In this document: piece after piece, positions 57,832 through 64,000 of the stretch
Layout: each line of letters opens with the position of its first letter
How positions within the stretch are numbered: position 1 is the stretch's first letter
Notes under the pieces: generated by a model
Told to the model about the DNA's origin: nothing
What the model saw: the letters and a program-made list of their open reading frames with translations, nothing else
The model's database searches: none
Translations under genes and position numbers: made by a program
Origin: Thermoplasmata archaeon
GTDB taxonomy: Archaea > Thermoplasmatota > Thermoplasmata > Halarchaeoplasmatales > Halarchaeoplasmataceae
DNA length: 64,000 nucleotides
Reading direction: 5' to 3'
NCBI GenBank assembly: GCA_003552585.1
Contig: PUNK01000014.1
Location: 17,052 to 81,051 of the forward strand

Positions 57832-59141
57832 ATTGCCACCTCATCGAGTAGATTTTTAATCTCTTTTTTCACGTCTATGGACCTCTGTTGTATTTCAGAA
57901 GCCACCATCATGAGACCGTAATCATCACTTGTAACATTACCTTTCACCCTCAAAGGCTGGGCTATGAGCATGTCTTCGATCTCATCTTTAATGACTCCAT
58001 GGTCCATCCTGTCTTTTGCTTTCTCTATGGCCTTGTCTAGGTCATAGCCGAGTATATCTTCGGTCAGCTCACGATTTATGATCACCGTTAGCGCACCTGT
58101 ACCATCGTCGAGTATACCTTTGACCCTCAGGTCAGGCTCGCCTTCGACACGACCGTGTACCCTGCAGCTTCCGCTCTGTACCACACGGTTGCACTCGGGA
58201 CAGCGGAATATAAGGCCACTGCCTGCTTTTACATCTATGACAACAGCATCCACGATCGTTTCAACTGCACCACCTCGGCGTGCGAGCTCGGATATGGTCA
58301 TGCATCCAACATCCTTTAGCTCATCCAAACTAGGCATCTCGTCGCCTGATAGCTTCTCGACTGAAGCATCCTCTCCGAAGTTGAATTGAGGTATTCCTCT
58401 CCACGAGCGTACATACCCACCTTTTACCTTGAGTACATCGTCTACTTTTATATCAAAATCGTGCCATGCGCTGAACTGTACTTTACCGCTCTCGTCTGCA
58501 ATGATTCCCGAGAAAAGATCTTTTTCTCCTGAGTTGGTTTGAACTGTTTTCTTCTCAACTGATAGGACTCTTCCGGTCACATGAAGATTACTCATCCCTT
58601 CCCGTATATCTTTAGTATTACAGGCTATGCTCTCGCTACTGAATTGAGGGACTTCGTTCTCGTCTATAATCTCGATCGATGCTCTTTCTCCTACGTTCAC
58701 CTGCGGTTTGTCATTCCACACGTTGGCATATGAATTTGAGATCTTGACCGTGTCACTCTCGCTGAGTTCAGAGGGCATTATACTTTTATCCCATATGGTG
58801 AATGGAATAGTGCCAGTGTCATCTCCAAAGATACCGTAAAAGATCGTCTTCGGTTCATCATTGGCGGTTATTTCTTTCTCATTTAAAGAAACGATCCTCG
58901 CCTTAAAGTAGAGACTACGTTCATCGCCCGTAATATCATCTATTTTTTTCTCTACTTTCGTGTACAGGTCACCTGGGTTTCCTTCGTGTTTATTTACTAT
59001 AGCTCTCTTGGCTTCAGCCAGAGGAACACCATAATCTTCCAGGTACATCTGGAGTTGTTCTTCTACTTCTTGCTTGCTCAACTTTCCGTTTAACGCCCGG
59101 GTTATATCTTCTACATGGGGCGCGATTTCTTTTTTATTCAT
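57828..59141 (-). CDS. rpa: Replication protein A (multi-OB-fold ssDNA-binding protein with zinc finger)
   Basis: Repeated OB folds (FKARIVSLNEKEI..; VTGRVLSVEKKTVQTNSGEKDLFSGIIADESGKVQFSAWHD); FRCPECNRVVQSGSCRVHG. Confidence 0.9.
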   Translation of the reverse strand: MNKKEIAPHVEDITRALNGKLSKQEVEEQLQMYLEDYGVPLAEAKRAIVNKHEGNPGDLYTKVEKKIDDITGDERSLYFKARIVSLNEKEITANDEPKTIFYGIFGDDTGTIPFTIWDKSIMPSELSESDTVKISNSYANVWNDKPQVNVGERASIEIIDENEVPQFSSESIACNTKDIREGMSNLHVTGRVLSVEKKTVQTNSGEKDLFSGIIADESGKVQFSAWHDFDIKVDDVLKVKGGYVRSWRGIPQFNFGEDASVEKLSGDEMPSLDELKDVGCMTISELARRGGAVETIVDAVVIDVKAGSGLIFRCPECNRVVQSGSCRVHGRVEGEPDLRVKGILDDGTGALTVIINRELTEDILGYDLDKAIEKAKDRMDHGVIKDEIEDMLIAQPLRVKGNVTSDDYGLMMVASEIQQRSIDVKKEIKNLLDEVAI

Positions 59142-59247
59142 TTTATCACGTCTTGCGTTTTTCGAATGTGTTTTCCCTCTAAGGCCTCAAATTATTTAAC
59201 CGTTGTCAAAAGAGGTAAAGAAAAGTGGTAAAAGTGAGAAAAGGGTT

Positions 59248-59874
59248 TTAGCGTGGGTACTCTTCAACTTTTTCGTAGTTGACCTTGATGTGCTCTAAAA
59301 GGATCTCTCTGTTCCTTTTAAGGTGAGATTCGTACCAGCTACTGACTATATCCTTAAGCACCTCGTGGATCTCATCTATCTGATCCTCTTCTGGTGGAAA
59401 TTCAAACTCATGCAGAAGATATCGGGCGAAGATCCTTTTCCAGCCGCTGTACTTATAATATGTTTCACCTTCGAAGAATTCGAAAAAGACCCCCATTTTG
59501 AATGTGTCATCTTCCGTGTAGTATTCGAGAGATAGTGTATCTCCAGCGCGGTTTTCTTCCTGCGTTTTATCCATCAATTTGATATTTCTAACAGACGCAA
59601 AATCGAAATCCTCGTTAAATTTCCATTCCTCAGGGAACTCTTGGAACTTCGCAAATGAACTATGCTCGGGTTTTATGCTGAGATGTACATTTAGATTTTC
59701 GAATTTAATCCAAATTCTCCAAAAGTCCTTGATAAACTCTTTATTGAGTTCAGCCAGCTTGGAGTCCCGCTCACCCTTATTTCTATAGGTCTCTTCCTTC
59801 TTCTGCTCCAACTCCTGGTCGAGCTCATCAAACCAATCAGCAGATTCTTCCTTAGCCTTCTTTTTTGAAGCCAT
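59248..59874 (-). CDS. Hypothetical protein
   Basis: 208 aa ORF with ATG and clean coding character; no family recognised. Confidence 0.6.
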   Translation of the reverse strand: MASKKKAKEESADWFDELDQELEQKKEETYRNKGERDSKLAELNKEFIKDFWRIWIKFENLNVHLSIKPEHSSFAKFQEFPEEWKFNEDFDFASVRNIKLMDKTQEENRAGDTLSLEYYTEDDTFKMGVFFEFFEGETYYKYSGWKRIFARYLLHEFEFPPEEDQIDEIHEVLKDIVSSWYESHLKRNREILLEHIKVNYEKVEEYPR

Positions 59875-60080
59875 GATATCACTTTTTATATTTTACGACT
59901 CCTTCAATATGATGGGTAATGTTCATGGGGATATAAAAGTTTTCTCGAACTTCGAACATAAACATCCGCTTAATATTTTAATCGTATCCGAATATTCTGA
60001 AGTTTTATAGAAAGTATATTTTGGGAAATTTTATATCCTTTTAACACACTTAGCCTTAACACTAAAGGGGGCAAAAATAG

Positions 60081-60560
60081 ATGAACTGTGAACTCTGTGG
60101 TGAAGAAGTAGGAAAACCAAAGAGAGTGAATATCGAAGGTTCTACTCTCAGGGTATGCTTGAATTGTGCCCATCTTGGAAAGGAAGTATATGATCAAGGG
60201 GGAAATGAATCGTCTAGAAACGAGATGATGGAGAGGATAAAAAGAAGAAAGAATAGAGGCAGACGAAGCGATGTATTATCGGGTTCTGAGAAAGAAGTGG
60301 CCATGGATTATCCTGATAGGATCAGGAGTGCACGTTTGGATCATTCATGGACACAAGAAGAATTGGCTAGCCAGATCAACGAGAAAAAGTCTGTGATAGC
60401 CAAATTAGAAAAGGGAGACCTTTTTCCCAGCGATAGTTTGATTAAAAAGCTTGAATCTTCGCTTCATATCGAGTTAATGGAAGAGTATGAGGAGCCGAAT
60501 ATGAGCAAGGGAAAAAGTTCTTCAGGTTATACTATAGGAGATATTATCAAACAAGAATGA
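60081..60560 (+). CDS. mbf1: Multiprotein bridging factor 1 homologue
   Basis: MNCELCGEEVGKPKRVNIEGSTLRVCLNC zinc ribbon + HTH YPDRIRSARLDHSWTQEELASQINEKKSVIAKLEKGDLFPSDSLIKKLESSLHIEL. Confidence 0.92.
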   Translation: MNCELCGEEVGKPKRVNIEGSTLRVCLNCAHLGKEVYDQGGNESSRNEMMERIKRRKNRGRRSDVLSGSEKEVAMDYPDRIRSARLDHSWTQEELASQINEKKSVIAKLEKGDLFPSDSLIKKLESSLHIELMEEYEEPNMSKGKSSSGYTIGDIIKQE

Positions 60561-60567
60561 AAGTATT

Positions 60568-61491
60568 TTAGAAGAGTCTACTTGCGAGACGATCAATACG
60601 TTCGAGGGAGATATCATAGTACATCTCCTTTCTCTTTTTCAGCAGTTCTTTGGAGATCAACGACTCTAGGTTGTTTTTAGCGACCCTGTTTTTCACTCCA
60701 AACCGGTGTGCCACATCTGCAACCGTAGTTTCTCCGCACTCGAAGATGAATTCTAAAATATTTTTCATCAACGGAGGAAGATCTACATTAGCGAGTACAG
60801 AATCGAATTTCATGTATTCCAACGCAGGCCTCAACTCCCTTTGAGAATATGGTATTTTGTGCAATGGATGAGGTATTTGGATGTTGGATAGGGGATCTAA
60901 CACATGGGTGTACCTATCTTTTTTTGTGTATGTGCATATCCTCAATTTTATGGGAAGTACACCATTCCTTATATCGCACCATATGCCACTGAGCTTTTTC
61001 AACTTTGGTCCATACTGACGTGGTATCTCTTGGGCATGATGATATTTGGATTTTGTATGTATCGATATGGGCACGAAAAAATCACTCAAGTATCCCCTCA
61101 CCATCACCTTCTCTTTATTCACACATTTAGCTACTCTCCATTTATTTAACGAGTTTGGATCGAACTCGAAGGTGCATGCAACTCCCTTTCCTCTTTTTTC
61201 CATGAGCTCTTTTGTAGGTTTGGAAAAATTCCATTCACCTTCTAGGTTAGGTTTTAAGAATTTTATCTTAAGCTTTCGTAGATTTTTTTCTTCGTAAAGT
61301 GCTTTTAAAAGAGATTTATATTCCTTACCATTCACGAAATACTCGAGTTCTGTGAGCTTTTCTTTCTTCGAGTTCTTCCACTTGTAAAGTCTCTTACGAA
61401 GTAGTTTAAGAGCGTATTCGTCGACTTCACCTTCCGGCGCAAACTCAAGTATTTTTTCACAATTATATCTTATGTCATCCATGTTCTGCAT
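60568..61491 (-). CDS. Hypothetical protein with C-terminal winged helix
   Basis: ILEFIFECGETTVADVAHRFGVKNRVAKNNLESLISKELLKKRKEMYYDI looks like a wHTH. Confidence 0.55.
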   Translation of the reverse strand: MQNMDDIRYNCEKILEFAPEGEVDEYALKLLRKRLYKWKNSKKEKLTELEYFVNGKEYKSLLKALYEEKNLRKLKIKFLKPNLEGEWNFSKPTKELMEKRGKGVACTFEFDPNSLNKWRVAKCVNKEKVMVRGYLSDFFVPISIHTKSKYHHAQEIPRQYGPKLKKLSGIWCDIRNGVLPIKLRICTYTKKDRYTHVLDPLSNIQIPHPLHKIPYSQRELRPALEYMKFDSVLANVDLPPLMKNILEFIFECGETTVADVAHRFGVKNRVAKNNLESLISKELLKKRKEMYYDISLERIDRLASRLF

Positions 61492-61592
61492 CGGGTATGG
61501 GTGCGGCTATGAAATATTTTTCTGTTAGACACGCACAATGGGAAAGGTCTCTCAGGTAGATCGAATACCGAAAAAACACATCACATACTTGA

Positions 61593-62420
61593 TCACCAGC
61601 ATGCGATGGAGGCATACCCGACGACCTCCATCATGGGTCTTATATCGCCACTGGTTGCATATTTGAGAAGTTCTGCATTCTTATAACCTGTGGCAAACAT
61701 GAGTGAAACAACAGGCCCGTAGCCGCACATGCTTATATTTTCTTTTCTAATTATACTGTACAGTCCTTTGGGATCGTTATCAAGAATCTTTTCAATGGCC
61801 AACTTATCTCTGCGTTTAGCAACCTCAGGCGTCACATAATGGGAGAAGTCAGTAGAGGCGATCACCACGGCCTTTCTATCTTTTATTTCTTCTTTAACGG
61901 TCTTTCCTACCTGCGATGCCGTTTCAAAATCTTGAGAAGAGATCAGTATGGGGAGGATCTTCAGATCCTTGAAGAGATATTGTAAGAAAGGTAGCTGGAC
62001 CTCTATGGAGTGCTCTCCCTGATGCAAGCGATTATCTGAAACGATAGGTCCTTTTGTTACTGCCTCACCTAATTCAGTGTCAACTTCCATTACCCCTAGA
62101 GGCGTTTCAAAATCTTGATCTGCGACCGCTGCCTTAGCTGCTCCGAAACCAGAGTGAGCTGGACCTATAATCACTGCAACATCGGGCTCGCTATTTCTGT
62201 AAAGAGCGGAGTAACTGTGGGCTGCTACGGGGCCAGAGAATACATAGCCAGCGTGGGGCGCAACAACACCTTGGATTTTTTTCGTTCGGTCTTTACTTTC
62301 AGGTACCTTACCAGGGCCTAATTCATGAGTAAAACATTCGACTATGTTATTTTCAAGAGACTCCTTCCTTGCAGGATAGAATTGCCCTGCTACCGCCGGT
62401 TTTCTAACCATCATATTCAC
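61593..62420 (-). CDS. MEMO1 family / AmmeMemoRadiSam system protein B
   Basis: VRKPAVAGQFYPARKESLENNI; GVVAPHAGYVFSGPVAAHSY; VIIGPAHSGFG; GEHSIEVQLPFLQYL; VVIASTDFSHYV. Confidence 0.92.
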   Translation of the reverse strand: MNMMVRKPAVAGQFYPARKESLENNIVECFTHELGPGKVPESKDRTKKIQGVVAPHAGYVFSGPVAAHSYSALYRNSEPDVAVIIGPAHSGFGAAKAAVADQDFETPLGVMEVDTELGEAVTKGPIVSDNRLHQGEHSIEVQLPFLQYLFKDLKILPILISSQDFETASQVGKTVKEEIKDRKAVVIASTDFSHYVTPEVAKRRDKLAIEKILDNDPKGLYSIIRKENISMCGYGPVVSLMFATGYKNAELLKYATSGDIRPMMEVVGYASIACW

Positions 62421-62505
62421 CTACCAGATAATATAGATTTTACTCTACTTAAAATTGTCGTGATCGACCCAAAATCATTAAATCTTATCTGGCCATGTTT
62501 GAAAT

Positions 62506-63504
62506 ATGCTAAAGATAGACGGTTCTCACGGTGAAGGTGGGGGGCAGATAGTCAGGACTGCACTAGCAATGTCGATCGTTAAAAACACGCCTATCCACAT
62601 AACCGATATACGCGCCAACAGACCTAATCCTGGTTTGTCTCATCAGCATCTGATGGCCCTAGAGGCTGCCTTAGAGATGACTGGAGGTGAGCTGGAGGGA
62701 GCACAGAAAGGAGCGGCCGAGGTCACCTTCTACCCTGGTAAAGTGTCGGGAGGGAACTTTCGGTTCGATATAGGTACTGCAGGTAGCATCAGTCTTCTCC
62801 TTCAAGCATTGATACCTCCAGCGTTACAGGCCGATGAAGTGGTAGAGATAAAAGTAAAGGGCGGGACGGATGTTAAATGGTCTCCGCCCTATGATTTCTT
62901 TGAAGAAGTTTTTCTTGAACATCTCCGAGCCATGGATTTGAATGTGAGTTCGAAGCTGCTGAAAAGGGGTCACTATCCAAAGGGAGGCGGAGAGGTGGTC
63001 CTCAGAGTAGAACCCGGTTCACCACGCCCTCTGCCCACAGGCGAAGATATCAGTAAAGTCAAGGGAAGTGCATTCGTCAGCTCTCTACCAGAACACATCA
63101 TGAGGCGCATGAGAAAACAGGTGCTGAAGGAGTTCGTGGATATACCAGTGGACGTAAAACTTAGATCCTTCGATTCTCCCAGCCCCGGAACTGGGATCAC
63201 ATTGTGGACGGAGGGAGATATATCGGTTGGGATAGGTGTACTGGGAGAGAAAGGGGTTCCTGCGGAGAGCATAGGCAAGGAAGCAGCGGACTACATCCGC
63301 AGTGCTATGGAATCCGGATTCTATCTGGACCGGTGGAGCGCGGACCAGCTCGTTCCCTACCTGGCCATGTCCAATGGACACGGAGAGCTCAAGGTCGAAA
63401 AGATCACAGGCCATCTAGGGACCAACGTTTGGGTCATGGACCTGTTCGATCCAGGCCGCGTAAAGCTTGAGGAAAAAGAGGACGGACCGTACCTTATCTA
63501 CTGA
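62506..63504 (+). CDS. rtcA: RNA 3'-terminal phosphate cyclase
   Basis: IDGSHGEGGGQIVRTALAMSIV; DIRANRPNPGLSHQHL; GGTDVKWSPPYDFF; HYPKGGGEVVL. Confidence 0.93.
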   Translation: MLKIDGSHGEGGGQIVRTALAMSIVKNTPIHITDIRANRPNPGLSHQHLMALEAALEMTGGELEGAQKGAAEVTFYPGKVSGGNFRFDIGTAGSISLLLQALIPPALQADEVVEIKVKGGTDVKWSPPYDFFEEVFLEHLRAMDLNVSSKLLKRGHYPKGGGEVVLRVEPGSPRPLPTGEDISKVKGSAFVSSLPEHIMRRMRKQVLKEFVDIPVDVKLRSFDSPSPGTGITLWTEGDISVGIGVLGEKGVPAESIGKEAADYIRSAMESGFYLDRWSADQLVPYLAMSNGHGELKVEKITGHLGTNVWVMDLFDPGRVKLEEKEDGPYLIY

Positions 63505-63759
63505 GGTATGATGGGGGAGTAGGCAAAGATATCATGGTCGTATATGTCCGTCTTTCTGAAGAGTGGATACTACACGGATTTTAAGTAAAACAGATATAAA
63601 TGTTCGTATGAATACGGTACATTATTGATAAGGATAGGTCCACTCGTGTTATACAAGAATGTATAATACACTCGCGTATGATGCATCCTGACAACAGTTC
63701 GTTGATCTGTCGGGAAAATTTGATATGTAGTCGTAACTTAGTTACTTCCAAGTGGTGAC

Positions 63760-64000
63760 ATGCCCTCTCAAGAACTGAATATCAGGAAATTCAAAGGATC
63801 CGGCTACCCGGATATAGTGAGATTGGAGAACAAAGTCTTTCTAGAAGTAGAAACGAGTGTAGAATCGCTTAGATTCCAGGATGAAACCAGACCTGAGAAA
63901 TGCAAGCACCAGAGATTCGTTGCGGAATTAGACGATGAGATCATCGGCCACGGCTTCTATTCACAATGGGAGGGTAGCTACCAGCCTGGAAAGTTCTCCA
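63760..64000 (+). CDS. N-terminus of a truncated CDS, possible GNAT acetyltransferase
   Basis: ATG 63760, open to window end: MPSQELNIRKFKGSGYPDIVRLENKVFLEVETSVESLRFQDETRPEKCKHQRFVAELDDEIIGHGFYSQWEGSYQPGKFS. Confidence 0.6.
   Translation, partial: MPSQELNIRKFKGSGYPDIVRLENKVFLEVETSVESLRFQDETRPEKCKHQRFVAELDDEIIGHGFYSQWEGSYQPGKFS

Overview
Archaeal euryarchaeal genome segment, most like an uncultured Thermoplasmatota-type lineage; no taxonomy search was possible. It is dense, mostly housekeeping DNA with archaeal information-processing genes: PolD small subunit, S3Ae, type-2 SerRS, PheT, Orc1/Cdc6, Hef, RtcB, RtcA, RPA plus RPA-associated protein, MBF1, Kae1, RNase Z, TrmJ, RNase P RNA, and two intron-containing tRNAs. 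Other clear features are an Opp/Dpp-type ABC transporter operon, a lactate-oxidation-like cluster (malic enzyme, LarA, GlcD-type FAD oxidase, EtfAB), a B12/radical-SAM plus UbiA cluster, a diadenylate cyclase, and large envelope proteins. I saw no CRISPR array, prophage or intact IS element. The best leads are: (1) a thioredoxin pseudogene with two in-frame stops and a lost active-site Cys; (2) a cobalamin-binding radical SAM gene with no conventional in-frame start but an A-AAA-AAG slippery heptamer exactly where a -1 shift would join a leaderless ATG to the main frame; (3) an acidic D-[LIV]-F-E-E-E motif shared by a membrane protein tail (about 8 copies) and a bactofilin-like coiled-coil/zinc-ribbon protein; (4) a giant CARDB surface protein with cytosolic zinc ribbons and a polybasic tail; (5) an orphan IS605/TnpB-type right-end fragment overlapping the rtcB stop codon; (6) three tandem hairpins sharing a GGAAT/ATTCC core in a decayed intergenic region.
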